A program made the translations under genes and the position numbers. 64,000 nucleotides of DNA from Trichoplax sp. H2. Taxonomy: Eukaryota; Placozoa; Uniplacotomia; Trichoplacea. Below are positions 36,501-52,300 of this stretch, piece by piece. The stretch lies in NCBI GenBank assembly GCA_003344405.1, contig NOWV01000236.1, positions 34,440 through 98,439 on the forward strand, read 5' to 3'. Numbering within the stretch: the stretch's first letter is position 1; each line of letters opens with the position of its first letter. The notes beneath the pieces are model-generated. The model saw only the letters and a list, made by a program, of their open reading frames with translations, made no database searches and was not told where the DNA came from.

Positions 36501-36695
36501 TATGATGTCCGTGCTGCGACTTATTTTTGGGAAATGCTCGCTAATAAAGACCCATCAAATGCGGAGTTAGAGTGGTTGTCGACACATCCTTCACATCAAA
36601 AACGAGCTGACCTGATTAAAGAACGAATGACTGAGGTTGAATATTATACACATTTATTGGAATATAAAGTACAGAAACAAAGAATTTATAAATGA
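33520..36695 (+). CDS. OMA1: Mitochondrial metalloendopeptidase OMA1
   Basis: Seven exons: 33520-33716, 34392-34600, 35456-35649, 35865-35972, 36107-36235, 36316-36390 and 36495-36695. They encode 370 residues in consistent phase. OMA1 is a zinc protease of the M48 family in the mitochondrial inner membrane. Under stress it cleaves OPA1 and, in mammals, DELE1. The N-terminus is basic, Ser/Thr-rich and poor in acidic residues, as expected of a mitochondrial presequence. A membrane segment (about residues 93-110) follows, then VPLTGRTRLMMLS, YHRVKSVVSRLIKNNGDIP and NAFVLPDGQIFVYKGML. The zinc motif HEMAH is at about 226-230, and the third ligand lies in RPYSRKLEVEADLIG (ExxxD at about 291-295). 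The C-terminal LSTHPSHQKRADLI is also typical. Nothing suggests inactivation. Confidence 0.95.
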
Positions 36696-38186
36696 ATTCT
36701 CTTTCTCTAGTTAAATCAAATGTGGACATTGTATGAATGTCATGATCGTCACAAATATCACCAACGTCAGTTTAAGTATACGTGTATTTTTATCATTATT
36801 AAATTGAATTGATCATTTATCCTTTCCCTCCGATAAATTTTATGAAATTGAAAATGCATGATTCTTTGTATTAAACAATTCTAGCTCATCCAAGCAATGC
36901 TTATTACGGCAGGTAGAAACAATCATCGCGGTGGCATAAAATTTTGTATAATTGCATTGCAGGTTAATATCGGCTCCGTTTCATAGATATCCTGTAGATT
37001 ACATGAAAATTTAGTAATCTTTAGTACATGGCTAGCTCTACCGTTAATTTCAATTTTACGTTATAATTTATTCGATCATAAGCCTTGAATAGCTATAATT
37101 TGTTGCATTTTCAATGCTATAATACATTTATTATTAAATAATTAATGTTTCACAAATCTTTATTGATCAATGTTAAAGCTTTAGAAATATTTTTGGTGCC
37201 TTAGTAACAACGTTTCTTGTATGCAAGATTGTAATGTAAATATTTATAGGAGTATCCAAGATTACTATATAAAGTAGCAGATACTATTCAATACAATTCA
37301 ATATTTTAAATATAATCTATAATTAATAGTAATCTCAGAATTTATGTAATTTAATATGCTTTCCAACGAGTGATCGATACTAAATTGAATTAATCGTTGG
37401 TATTATAATCGAAACCCAGGATATTTGATGAATATTATATTACCTTGCTTATGATTTAGGCAGCACCTGCTACGTAACAATTGATGCTTCACTTACTGAT
37501 ATAAGCTGAGATTTATTGCATTGATTTATTTATATTAAAAAATTAATACAGTATCATCCACTCACTTAGCAAGAGTTAACAAAAACATTTTAATCGAACG
37601 CAATACGTTCAGCTAGACTAGTAATGAACTGTTACAATAAACTGAATGAATTAATTACATGTTGAAAATTACCAAATTGTTTTTAATGCAATTTTATTAC
37701 TGCTATATTAAATATCTATCGATACTGGATATGCACGCAACGAGTTACGACACAAAATATTTAGAAATATCGGCGCAAGTGAATAAGAATACTTTTTAGC
37801 ACAAATATTACATCGTGAAAGTGAATTATACAATACTTTTAAGTACGTAAGGACATGCATCCAAAGTCAACCTAGAAATTAAATACGAAATTTGATCCTA
37901 ACTTATAGACTTACTGTAACTGAAGTAGTGTGAATAAAGGCTAACCGTTTTAGATAGAAGTATTCTATTATGAAGATACACCGGTATCAAAGAAAGAACA
38001 AAATTAAGCCACGCTAAAGTGTAGTATCTTGAATTACGGATGCTTTCTCTCTATGGCTTGCATTCATTTAGAGCTATTTAGAGTAGTCACAGAATATAAT
38101 TTATAGATTCTAAACGATTATTGTATGAAGTGAAGCCTCATAAGTCGTTGTAGGATTTCTCTAACAAATGCATTTTATCGACTCAG
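36696..38186. other. Intergenic stretch between OMA1 and the DMRT-like gene
   Basis: AT-rich DNA between two convergent genes. It includes both 3' ends. No exon or repeat was recognised. Confidence 0.6.
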
Positions 38187-41100
38187 CTATAATTTAGGAA
38201 CATAGCGTGGGCTGTTCAATCGTGCTTCTTCTCGTCCACTTCGGCAAGTATCGAACATCACAGGAAATGGTGGTAATAACTCTGTACCAGTTGCATGCAT
38301 GCCGTAGAATGGTGGTGGAATTTTTCCAGCAAATTCGTCAACATTACCAGATCCCACCAAGGGATTGTTTAGTTTTTGCATTTTATAAGACTCAAGTGCC
38401 ATTAGATCGTTTACCATTCGTGAATTATCTAGGTGTGGAAAAGTAGTCATAATTGGTCTGTTAAATGGTATGTGAGGTGCTGATGGTGCAGTCAAACCAA
38501 TTAATGTCGGATTTATTTGCGGCATAACATTTGGTAATGCTATCGGCTTAGAAGTTATATTCATATGATCATGAGTTGCTACAAAATTGTTTCTGCCATA
38601 ACCATGTAACATCTGTTGTAAAACTTGATTATGGTAAGTCGGCACTACATGATTTGGAGGGGTAACACGCAACACTTGGACTTCACGTTGTGGTGCTACT
38701 ATTGAAGAGGTCATATTTGTGTTCAAAGTTTTATTAGCGTCCTGATTATTTAGTCGTGATGGATTATTAGTACTTTCTCTTCCCACGTCATTATTGTCTT
38801 CCAGCTTTGTAATTTTGTTATCTAATTATATACAACAAAGAATATGTGAGAAAATTGAAGCGAAAATATGGGTTATGTTTCATCCTTACGTATTATTGAT
38901 TATAATTACTAAAGCTTTTTCTAGGATAATCTAATTAATGTACTTTAATTCTCGTAAATATTACTGAAACGTAATGGAAGCTGTGGTGTGATACTAAAAA
39001 TTTTGTATACTGTATATTTATTTATATAAGGAAGTGAATTTATTAACTTAGATGCGAACGTCTGTAATAACTTCTTGTAATTTAAGGATAGAATATACAT
39101 AACTAGTGAAATTTCGTGATATTTAATAAGCATCACCTATTATATGAAAGCACGATGAAAAATGAATGTTATAACAAGGTACTAATTAATCATGCATATT
39201 ATAACATCTTGAGAAATGAATCCAATTTTACATCACTCGATTAATGAAACAGTTTAACAAAGCAATTATGTAATCATTTCTTCAATCATTTTATTTTTAA
39301 ACCAATACTGTGACATTTGTAATAAATGTTACGATAACTAGTGACTCCATCAAGACAAATGTAATTGGCCGTTATCGATTTTTCCATAAAGCACGTAATC
39401 ATTGCCTCGTCAGTAATGATTTGTGTCGTTTTCATGATATCGCAGTTACCCTCTGAACTCACTCCCGACTGGCTAAGCTACTATATTATAAAATTTTATT
39501 ACCATAATACGTAATAAAAAATAAACTGCAAGTATGGTGAGGATGTAATAATACAATTAATCAAGCTTTAGCACAAAAAAATGTCGTCACCAAAATGCTT
39601 AACAGACAAATGACGTAAGAGCTATTATGAATAATTGAAAGATTATGCAGAAATTAGTAATAATATCCTTCTAATAGAAAATTGAATTTTTTGTCTCTTT
39701 AGTAATTAAGCCCATATGCAATTTTGCAAGTTTTATCGACATTCTCAAATTGTCAGTAATAGCTAAATGTAATGTATTAAATAGAAATTAACAAAATTAT
39801 CTTTCCCTTCAATAAACAAAAGAGTAGCCGTAATAATAGCTCACAAATCTAATTTAAAATCACGTAATATAAATTGTAACCAAGCGAAATTTGAATCTTA
39901 ATACAAAATGAAAACTTGTTAGCATAGATTAATGTCAAACTTTAACTTGTAATAATGCCTATTTGTCATGTAAGGAATCATTTATCCGCATTATAAACTG
40001 ATAAAAATTAAGATAGAATGAAGAATCTCGGTACACGCAAATACTGAATATTAAAATAAAGAGAATTTCAATAGGTAGTATATCCATGCCAGGGTCAACA
40101 TGTCATGAAACAATCCTTTGCAGTTTGTAAAAAGCTAATAAAAATTCCAGTTATATAATACTTGATTGAAATATACTGTATTGGCAAAGCCGGTGCCAAC
40201 CAGATCACTTATACCGATACACTATCTCTATATTGATGAAAAAAATTCAACGAGAATCATATTATTCGATGATAGTCGCTTACGATGACATAGCAATATT
40301 ATCCTAAATATTAAAACGATTGGATTTCTATCTAATCAATGTTGACTGTAACAAAGAATAAAAATATTTTTCATATTGTTGTTACGACACAGCTTTTTTG
40401 CTATCTTTTGTTTATAAGTATTATAATCAATGATTAAGTTAACTCTAAATTACTTTCACTAATCGATGTTGCTCCTATTAACAAATAAAGAATAGAATCA
40501 ATTCTAGTCTATAAAATGAAGTGCACCTGGGATATATTCAATACATGATAATTTATCATAGTTGTCTGCGCGAACAAATCTTAATTGTTTATCGTTGTGT
40601 TAACTTTACGTCATAAAAAAGAAAAAATCTATTGATTGTTTCTATCATTGATAAATTTGTCATCGTTACCCAATTATACTGTATCGGATTTGATTTCTTT
40701 TAAATATGTCAATTATTATTAATAGCTTTAGTAAATGCTTCTTGCCAATATTTAAGTAAATAAAAACAACATACGATGATCTAATCACGAGAAATTACCC
40801 CTAAAAATCATATATTTGTATGCTAAAATTTGACAAATCGCTACTAATATAACATATATTAGAAAAGATTACTTCATATAATTTCAATTGACTTTGGTAT
40901 GATAGAGTTGTAAACAACAATTAGATGTTAATCCTAGCCTTAATCTATGAAATAAGTTAAAACAAAGTGATATTTTTCATTATTGTTTAAATGATTTATG
41001 TTTTAATTATCATTTTCAACGGATTTCATTTACTTGTATACAGTATGAGCTGCATCTATGTGCTTATATACAGTATGAGCTGCATCTACATGCTTATATA

Positions 41101-43393
41101 TAAAACAGCACTTAATATTAGTCTATCGCAAGCAACCAAGAATAGTGTAACACAAAAACCAAGCCCAGTAATATTATTATCGGCTTAGTTAAATAAGCAG
41201 TAAAAGTTAATGGGGACAATGGTCCAATTTCAAATTAAATGATTCCTTTTTAACAGGTGCATATTTTCCTTTTCGGTCAACGATATTGCAGGCGATAAAA
41301 GATATTATTGTCAATAATTAGATTTATTGCTGACGGAAGAAATAGAAAAATAAGCTAATGTATACGTAGTGATTAGACGATAGAATTGTATCCGATAATC
41401 ATTTGCTATAGTTCTAATACTGATGTGAATCATGTGTTGTAATCTAATTTTAGACAGTCAATATGTCATAGTCGAAGCTATAAAAAGCAACAATAAGAAA
41501 TTGATGTAAAAATTACATCAGAGAGCAATTGTAACATAAATAATGATTAATAGATCTAGCAATTTACAGGAAAGTATGAATAAAGAATCAACTTGGTTAA
41601 TTAAAGTAAATTGGATTGAACTTTAATGAATACGATCAGTTAGCCATTTTTACTACTTTTATCGTTATCAAGGCTTTAGATACTTGCATAAAATAAATCA
41701 CGAACTGGCTGTAAGAAAATAGAGTACTTATCCATTATCAATACAATAATGTCCTTATATTTTTAACTCGACAACATCACCGACAGACTGTGAATGTATT
41801 ATTTGTCGCTAAAACCTAAACTGTGATTCAAAATTATGAAATAACATCTTCTGGGACCGGTGAATACCATAGTTATGTCAATTATGGTCGGACTTTAGGA
41901 AATAAAATGTCAGTTTAGTCCACATCAGCTATTGTATTAATCGACGTAATATCTACCATTTTAGACTAAATGTCTACACAATATATATTTTTTTATCTTT
42001 GCAAGATAATCCGTCGACTTCAATGTGTTGATATATTTATAGAATATTTCTTGTATATGCTTTACTCTAACGACTTTGGCTGAACTATCACTTGTTCCTA
42101 GTACTCATATTTTTCCTATACATGTCACTATAATCTGCTAACATTAATTATAGTTTGGTAGATAAAAAGAATAACAACTCGATTTATGATCAACAAAAGC
42201 TATTTGGTTGATGTCTTTATCTCTAAAACAACAGAAATCATCCGATGAAAAATAAATCAAAATACGTTCTCGTTTGTGCTACTGTAGCCGATCGAGTCCT
42301 TCAAATAAGTGCAAAATTGTCTTTTCTAAAATAAATAAAACCGATATCCAAAATTTGAAAATGATGGCAGAAGAGGAAATAAAATTTAGCAGCAGCATTA
42401 TCTGCTGATTTAACGAGCAATTATCACTTCACTACAGCTGAAATTACTTAATTAGACAGTAACTAATAAAATATTCAAAGCTATTTTCTGATCTAAATAA
42501 TACACTGTACGAGTATGCCACGCAATAGCATTGCATTACAGATAATCGTGTAAGAAAGCCATATTATAGTACCGTAGTTATAATTATTGTCTATTATAAT
42601 GAAGACCTATCGTTCATCTTAATCAAGACATTTTGGAAACTGAATTTAGTGAAAAGAATACGAATCGTTTTAATCTCTCTATTGACAATAAATTATTCAT
42701 AGTTACTCCTAACTTGCTATTTTTTTAGTAATTAAATTTCATTTTGGAATAAATTTGGGTACATTTATAGTGTTTAAGAGAGAATATAATTAATAAGGCG
42801 AATAATTTCTAGTTTAATAATTAGATAATAAGCCGAAAATAATTCTATCTAAATTTTACTAGTACTTTTAAGAAATAAATATATTCATCATGGATTATAC
42901 TACATTGATTGTCCACCATACCTGATGAATTGGCATCATCTGCGTTGTCTTTAGAGTGGTGCTTTCTTTTCAAACCACCTGGTTGTCTAGAAAAATCGAC
43001 ATGAACGACAGATTCGTCACTACTACAACATGATGATCTATCGCCTTCATGGCCATCGTGACCGCATTCATTGATCAATATTTCTTCTTGAGCCTGTTGT
43101 CTCCTCAACGCAACTTGCGCCGCCATAATTCGCTGCCTTTCAGCAATTAAATTACACTTACTACAAGTGCAATCTCTCCACGGACAGAAACGTTTATGGC
43201 CTTTTAATATGGATATGGTACCATGATTACGACAACGAGCACATTTTGGTGTACGTTGAACTTTATCATTCGCATCTAATAACTGGCATCCATCGGCAGA
43301 ATGATTACTTGTTGTTGTATTTATATCACTGATTGATGGCGAATTGCTTAGTTTAGGCGATTTGGCTGTCATAGTCGATCCTTGAATCGTCAT
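38187..43393 (-). CDS. DM-domain transcription factor (DMRT-like)
   Basis: Two exons: 43393-42922 and 38821-38187, separated by a 4.1-kb intron and joined in phase 1. They encode about 368 residues. The DM domain is complete: [30 protein letters not shown] and [20 protein letters not shown], with the Cys and His residues that hold two intertwined zinc sites and a basic recognition helix. Downstream lies RKHHSK and a long Asn/Pro/Met-rich tail ([10 protein letters not shown] near the end) with no recognisable domain. I see no DMA domain. DMRT proteins bind DNA in the minor groove and control sexual or neural differentiation in other animals. The start is ATG at 43393. An open frame continues one codon upstream only through TTG. 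The subfamily cannot be assigned. Confidence 0.92.
38822..42921 (-). other. Large intron of the DMRT-like gene
   Basis: At 4.1 kb it is far longer than the other introns of the window. It is AT-rich, and no nested exon was found. A 30-bp tandem pair lies at 41033-41092. Such an intron in a developmental gene may hold enhancers, but no motif supports this directly. Confidence 0.75.
41033..41092. repeat. 30-bp tandem repeat, two copies
   Basis: Two adjacent copies of a unit containing ACAGTATGAGCTGCATCTA differ at only three or four positions. The open frame across it (40991-41188) repeats its peptide and is not considered coding. Confidence 0.9.
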
Positions 43394-46300
43394 CAAAGAA
43401 ATAAGTTAGCTGTCATTATTTCCCTCTTATTAAGCATTATCATTGCAATTATAGACTCAGTCATTAGTGATATTAACTCAATATTGCTGCTAGCGATAAT
43501 CTCTTTAGCTTATAATAATTTTGTTGCCAGTCAGTTGATAATCACACATGTAATTTTTTCATTACGTGATAAATCGATTAAAATTCTATCTTGACATGGT
43601 CGAAAATTAAAGAAAATGAAAGAGCGATAGGCATGAATGACATATTTGCAATTGCTCCCTTGAATAGCTTAAATAAATATTGCTGGTTGCAATATCATAG
43701 GTAAGTCAATATTTACCGAATAGAATGCATAACTTCACTCAATAGAGTAAATATATGTAGTAGCTTAAAGCAACTCGGATTTTAGAATTATATTAAAACA
43801 ATTTAAATACAATTATTTGCAATTTAGGAGTATCGAGACTATTTTCCTAGCCAAGAAAAATGAGATAGAAAATTGCCTACTTTGGTATGGCACTTTTGAT
43901 GAAACGAGATATAGTTTTAATCATTACTACAAACTGAATAAAAATTACAATCAATGATCACATTCCTTCCTGTAGTCTTTATTCTGTATGACTCATTCTA
44001 CGATAATCTAGCTAACAGAATGATTGAGACAGTAACTTTTTGTATATAATTAATACTATAGTTTATAAGGATTTAATTTAATGTTGCAAGATTGAAAATA
44101 GAATGGTAAGGATTAAAATTGAAAGAAATATATCTATTTAAAATGATGAAAATTTTAGATATCAAATAAGAAATTTAAACATTATCATTGAAACTTTTAT
44201 TAACCTGGTTATTCCCAAATGATTCTTCGATGAAAACTGGTACAATTTTAAAGTCCTTTGCAATATTTTTTTCTCCTAAGGAGGCAAAATTGCTTTTACC
44301 TAATAGAAATAGTTATGCTTAAAAATCCTCAGATGATGAACTGGTTATAAGATGATGAAGGAGCAAAAATGATGGGCTTTAAATAGTGGGTGGCATCTAT
44401 TCAATGATTACGTAAAGCAACAAACAACAACAGCAGCAGTTAGGCTAATAAGACAATACATAAATGGTAGACAGAGTATTGAACGATTAAGATAAATTTA
44501 GTGAAAATATTGAATAGACAATATCATTTGAAGTTTAAAAATAACAGACGATTTAATAAGTAATCCTAACGGACAATGGATTAGCTAAGATGAATTTCTT
44601 TTTATTAATTTTGGACAGTCTATATTTCTATACTATACGTTCAAATTTACTGACAGAGATTGATAGCCAAAGTAGTCGTGATTATATTTTTATTTGTACA
44701 TATTATATGCTTAATTGGTTTTGATCTACGCGTATAATTTATCCATCCTACAAGGGAAACAACATCGAAGATGATCATCCAGTTACCAATCGATCAATTT
44801 TTCATATTTTTAATTAAGTTTTCTTCGCTTGTTTCTTTCTTCTTTCTGTGTAGTAAAATAAACATTTAATGATGAAATAGTCAATCGTAGCTAAATTATT
44901 ACATTTTAAAATTTTTATAATTTATGTAACCTCACTCGTAACCTGATTTTTTACAATAATTTACTTAACAAATAATGAAGATGATTTTTCTGGATTGGAT
45001 GGTCAGCTTACACTATTGTTAATATACAATATTTTATTTTTTTTACATATGGTGTTACCTTGAAACAAATAATTAGCAATTACGACAATTAAATAATATC
45101 GTATTTTAAGGTAGCCAGCTTCAATAAGGACATCACATTTTATCAATTCTTTCCATCCCTTTTTTTATTTAATCCGTCTATCTTCCTTTTTTTTCTTTTT
45201 TATCTTGTTGTTATGATGATATAACTCATCTGGCCAGTTCGTGTTGTCATTGATGATAATAGAAAGAAATAGATGTACAATGAAGCGATTGAATTATCCA
45301 TTTTCATTTTAATTCCTCTTGTAAATGGTAATTCTGATTCACCATCGGTAGCCTTCAATTCTGAATAGGCTTATAATTTAAGGCCAATATTGTCCGTTGA
45401 TAGCCATTGTTTAAATTCACTTGTTACCACCTGCTCTTTCACTCCTGCATGATTGTTGCTAACGTCTCAAAAGCAAACAAATGGAGGAGTGAGAGGAGGA
45501 GAAACGTTGGTTATTTTTTTATGTAAATCAAGAGTAATCAAAAAAATTTTAAAAAAGATGACCTGCTATCATCATCTTCATCATAGCTATCGACCATTCT
45601 CATAACAATGATAACAAAATAGAAGGATTGGTTGATCAGTCGGGGGTGGGAATGCTAGAAGGAAAGTAAGAATCTGTTCTGTAGTAAGAAATTGATGAAT
45701 ACCGCAATGACTAGCATACACAAACCCTACTTGATTTTATCTACTTTACTGGCTAAGTATTAATAACAATACGGATCAAAGTAAAAAGGAGATGAGAAAG
45801 ATATTCCCTACTCTTCATGGAAATATCATTTTGCTTCTACGTTGATAATCGGACTATTGTAATTGGCAGCGGATAGAAAGTCAATAGATAGGACTAGTCA
45901 AGAGTTTTATTTTTAAATTTATTTATTCTATTTCATTTGTAATATCGTTATAGATTAAATTAAGAAAACAAACAACAGGCCCGCCAAGGTTACTTTGAAT
46001 TCGATTAATATCGACCGACAAATTCGATTATAAACATTAAAAGAATAGAACAAATGGAAAGTGACCGCAGGCGGTTTTAATGCGACATTATCATCAAACA
46101 ATCAAGGTGTCGCTTTGATAGATCAATGACTTGATTGATTTTGTTGTCACTTTATTTCTACTTAATCAAGACGAAACATTCAAGAATACACCAAATTAAT
46201 CGATAACTTTAATACTAGAAAGTTGATGCCAATATAATGTCCAAATCGATTCTTCTACTTAATCATCCACAACATTGGTTTAATATCGAACTCATAGTTC

Positions 46301-49300
46301 AAATTGAAGGATGTAAAAAAAATGTATAGAAAAATATTGATGAAAATACCAAAGCATTATGTCAGATTTATAGCTATCATAACGATGGAAAATAATGTAC
46401 AGTTAATTAAAAAATTATTCTCTTGTAACATTAATGAAATATTATCAACACAAATTAGTTTTTCTCTTAGCATCGATGACTAATTTACTTGCTCATGAGG
46501 GATTGGATCAAAGTTACTAGCAAGTTGGAATGATCTTATTGAAGTTGTTAGCATATTAAACAGAACAAAAACATTAATACAAACAGTGAAGGAATAATCG
46601 TTTCAGCTCTGTGTATTACCTGCTGTAGCTCAAATTACTCAACAACTGCATATATTTGCCCAATAGCAATATTTAAGACAATTGAGATTATCCAACTTTA
46701 CTAAATATAATTACTACAATTATTATATGTTATCAATTATGTTATTAATTCCAACCTTCTTCTCTCGTACCCTTAAATCACTCAATTTTAAGCATTTTAT
46801 CAATCATACTAGCTATTGATAGCGATTAAAAACTGAATAATTAAAAAATATCGGTGCAGCAATAATTATATGGATTAATTTAAGGACATAAAGGGCTTGG
46901 GGATTAACTGTCATTACAATAACTTAGTGCTTGCATTAAGGTAGAGTCAAACAGTTCTTTTTTAAATTAATATCCACTACATTACATCAATTTTAATCTT
47001 GAGTAATTGATACAGTAAGGCTTTCAACTCAAAGGGAAAACACTTCCCAGTGAGACGACATCCAAGATCGAATATTAAAAATAAAGTTTCTTCAAAATTA
47101 AAATAAAATATCGATGGAATTTATCATCAAAATTGCCTCCGCTGTATGAAAAACAATTATTTTCTGCAATATTTTTTGGAGAATTTAAGCTGCTTTCTTT
47201 TAAAAAATAACATTTAGTATCGATAACACTACCCGTTTTTTTGCTATAGATCGAACAAATTGTATTTGAGCTGTTAAACAAATATTTATGCGTTATAATT
47301 TTATTGTAAGGAAATATAATTCTCTAGCTATTCTTTTTATTTCTAGGGACATTAATTATAATTATCGACATTGTTGCCATCATGATACGAATTAATGATA
47401 TAATTTTTTTAATATTTAAATTTAATATTGCAACAATCCAAGTATATCCCTTAACATCTACATATGATCAATCGTAACTACCTAACTACAGTATTATTAA
47501 TGTAATTTATAGTATGCTGCTTATCAACTTAGTTTTCGATTATCACGGCAACGGAAAATTTGAAATTTAAAAACTCGCTGTGTATTACAGATAGTATATA
47601 TGGACAATGATGTTTTATCTAATCCCAGACAAATATTTTTCTTGATTGATTTCATACTGCCCTTGCAATAAAAAAATCGATTCCTATTAAAGTCTTGATA
47701 CCAGGTTAGTAGAAGAATAATTTCCGTTCATATTGATATTTTAGAATATTAAATTATCGTCATGTGAATATATCAGACGTTACTGCTATAATAAGAGAAG
47801 CAACACAACAATTGAATAGGTAACACTTTGATAGAATAAAAATCTCACGAGAAATTCGACCCATATCATAGTAAATGAATAATCGCCTCTATTCAAATTA
47901 ATAAAAAGGATTGATTTGCTTGCGTGCCGTGTTATTAATATAATAGAATCTATATTCTACGGATTAATATAAGCTATTCTCTCCATCCACTTTCTATTTT
48001 CCGTTACAAATTTTGTACCGTAACTATTTTATATTGTTGACTTCACCAGTAATCGTCAAGAAAAAAAATTAATTAAATACTAAGAATGTAACTAATCTTA
48101 TAAAAATACTATATTTCTATGTCCATAAATTAATTGAATAGCTGTAAATCATTGTTACTAAAATAAATCTACTCTTGAATGCTCTCATTGCAAATTTATG
48201 ACCCACAAGGCAAATTGCTTCCGATATATAGAATTTATATCATCTTCAAGTAAGCTTTTATTGCTACACTATCATTAAAAAATTACTTTAATTATAACCA
48301 ATTTAAAGTTTAACCTGAAAAGAATTTCTATTTAAAAGTAATATTAAGATATGCTTGTAATAGAATAAATTGATGGTGTGTTATGGGAATCAATCTTGCG
48401 TAATATTGGAAAATAGATTATTGACTAAATGAAAGAAACAAAAGATTCTGATAGCGATCGACAGAATAAAGGTCTGAAAAACTATCTAAGACATCACTAC
48501 AGATCGATAGCTATGCTAATGATATCTACCTGTGCGGACATGTTATGCGAATGTTAAGCTAAAATGGCGATCCGTTGATAGAATAACATAATTGAAAAGT
48601 TGGGGCCAATGCTATCGCTGCAATATGGTAATCCAATTGCTATTTAATCACATTGATCAGATGATGCAGCTTCGATGGTAAGAGAACAATGTTAAGAGTT
48701 AAAGTAAGAGTTGTTGAAGGTCAATATCAGCCACTTGTCTTAACATCATTATATGTTGTCGATTGTTGATATTAGAATAACTTAAGACAAGTAACTTATC
48801 AATAGATTGTAGATATGAAAAACGACTAGTTGTTGTATAAATCTACTGTCTAGTGCCGTCACTAAATGAAAAAAAGGAAATAGGAAACAGGACGTAATTG
48901 TAACTAGGTGATGACAGACAAAGAAGTAAATAGAGTTATTGCTGTGATTGAAGGTACTATTTTAATTATGAAGGGAGATATCAAGAAGAAAACAAGCAAC
49001 ACAGCTTTAAACATCCAATTGATCCACCTGCCTTGAGGTATAGATTGAAATGTAATCATAATATTGTCTTATAATTGAATTGATGATTGAAAAAGAAAAA
49101 ATAATTGATTTTGTTTTGAATCAACAATGCAATTGTTGTAGATTATCATTCACTATATATGCTGGGATACTTGTGGACATTAATTCTTGATGTAATCCTT
49201 TCAGTAAATGAAAAATTAATTTAGTTACAATTGCCTTCGGTCAGCATTACCTTTGTAAAGAATTGATGATGAAGGTGTTTGCTATATTGTATCATTTAGG

Positions 49301-52300
49301 CTTGGACACAATCTTGTCTGTCTTTCTTTTAATTTTAATCATCGAATCAAATGCAAGTAAACAATAGCTCTTACATCCAGGATTAAAATAAACGCTTTAT
49401 AACTTCAATGGTTGGCAATATATAATTTTTTCCCCATTTACGAATTTCAGACAAAGAAAACGCTAAATCGTGTAGCCATGCTAAAGCCGCGAGCAAAATC
49501 TTCTAAACAAAACAATAGTTATTGACTAATGGTCCTACAATACAAATTTAACAGGATTTCATTCAAACTATAAGATCGACCAAGGCATCATTCTGCTGAT
49601 TTCTATCAAAATTGACGGATTAAAATAACCAGACTGAGCTACTGTTATTGTTAGTTGGATCATACTAAAACAGTTTCTTATTTGCTCTCTCTTCCCCACT
49701 GTCTTTCTTATTCTCTTTCGAAACTTGTTCGTTTAACTGTGATTTCAATTTAGTACCACGTCTCAATGATGACTACGTGAGATAATCTCCATTTTCTTTT
49801 GTATATAATTTCACAGTTTAACCTCTATAACTAGGAATAGAAAATAGCGCAAACAAGTAAAGAACTCTATAGACTACAACAATAGCAACATTTTAATCCA
49901 TGTACAGGGTAATGATAACGTAATATCCCCTAAAACACTAGAAATACATATGTATAATCGGTAAGTGTATGAATGTAACCAAAAGAAAACCGATTTCTGA
50001 CAACCCAACCTCTACTTGAAAATATTAATATTTCTCTCTTGTTAAAAATTACAGATAATTACCCCAAGAAATAATGTACGGCTACAATATTCTCAGTAAT
50101 GTACTTGTCTAAATCTTTTACAACTTATCGGTAATCGTAACTATATCAAATTTAGCAATAGTGTAGCATAATTTACACTATATTGCACAATTTTTAGGCG
50201 GGATCTTAATATTTCAAGTTGATACTTCAAATAACTTATAGTATGTATTCAAATTTCGATAAAGTTTCACAGCACTCACCACGACAACATAATTCCCTAT
50301 GTAGTAGTCTATATTGTAATTTAAGTTTCGCTATATTCTGCGATCTCAATACACATGTAGCTTTGATTATTAATATATAACACAATGTATATAGATACAA
50401 AACAACAATTTGCAAACGATATGGTAGGGGTAGTAAGAGATTTAAAGCCAATAATACTTTCCGTTATATATTATTGATTACGATTAAATCGACTGGCCAG
50501 CCTTTACGATCATATGTTCACGACATTTGTGTATCATTAGCACACGAAAGATAATGAATGCTTTTATTGTTCTCGCTTGTAAATAGGCTACAAAGGCATG
50601 AAAATCTCAATCATGCTAGTCCTTATAAGGTATAAAATAAATATCTTGCTGCTGAAGATGTGCATCTCATACACTTTATTCGATAATTTTGCGAAGTAAA
50701 GCACGTGCTTTACCCGTATTTCTTAAGTGGACGCCTTAATAATAGCTTCATCTACGAGCAACCCCTTTCTTGTTCACAATTGTTATCATTAATGTTAAAT
50801 TTGTGAGTTTCTAAAGCTGTATAACCTAGTCCTTACTTTAGCAAACGATATGTATGATATAAATATTATAAATTCTTTATCTCTTTTGGAAATTAATGAG
50901 GTAGCTCTGAATACATAAGCGAGTGTCATCATTTCTAGTATTGGTCTTAATCACTAGCTCGACTACTATACGTAACTTTACTTGCACTACTAATAGACTG
51001 AATATTGCCATATTATCCTAACATTTATTTTATCACATAGAAGCTTCATTTATATCGATCTACACGAAGTACGTATACTCAAGTAAAGTCTTGCTTTTAA
51101 TAAAAGCTAGTCTATTTATTTATCTTAATTTAGTTCTTTCACCAGATAATATTTAAAACCATCGAAGCATCTTGCCTACGAATTATATTATTGATGTAAG
51201 TAATTATAATAATTAAAAATGTTGAAAAATTGTAGCTAAACAAATTTAAAGTTATATGATTAGTTGATGATTGCAGAAGTTTAGGAAAATCTAGTTATTG
51301 TAAAGTATGATATGTGCTTAATTAATCTACACCGTACGTTACATCACGTTAACATAGAATCTATAATCGACTGTAATAAGGTGAAATTTGTTAATTCGCA
51401 TGTTTATTTTAGCATTGCGTGTACGTTGATATCAATAACATGAACAGTAGCGTTTATCTACGATTGCTACTATAAGACAGCCTAGAATATTAACTCAATT
51501 TCATTGTTATTTCACGCCAAATTAGATTCCTATCGCAGTCATTATCAATAATATATCAGATATTGTTCGCACTATAAAGATAGTCATTTTATATTGATTG
51601 AATTATTCCAGTAATATGATTACATGCTATTATTGCTATCTTTATATAACCTAGCAACTGATAACAAGTGAAATCAAGGCATCCTTAGATTTAGATTAAG
51701 ATGAAGTTGTAATCATGAAAATATCGTATCATAATATAGAAATAACATAGATCGAAGCCATTGCAAATAAATTGAATAATTAGCAATAATTTTCGAATAA
51801 TAATGAGCGTAAACATACCTCCGTAGCTTTTAAAGCCGTTCAAGTCTAAAATTAATCGAATCGAAAATTCGTCATCTGTACTCTGTGATACAATAAATTA
51901 CATAATGGTTATTTGCCTTTATTGATTGCTTTAGCGTTCAACGAATTACTTCAATTATTATTGTTTTCAACGATTACTTCAGTCTTACGGAATAGCAGAC
52001 TTATTACTAGTACTTCTCGCCATTAGTTATCCATGATTCAGAATATAGTCCTAATAAGCACATGGTTTTCCATCTGAATCTTATTAATAAAATAATCTAC
52101 CGAAAGATAGACGCTCCTGGTCAATACCGAATCATTGTTATAAGAGTAATTGTATTTAAAGTCCATATCATTTGGTGATAATAATTATTATTTGTGAGTC
52201 ATCATGAGTCATCAGGCTTTTAACATTATTCTGAAAGCACATGCAATTCTATCATAGATATTTTTAATAAGCATTATTTTTTTCAGGTTATAAATCAGCT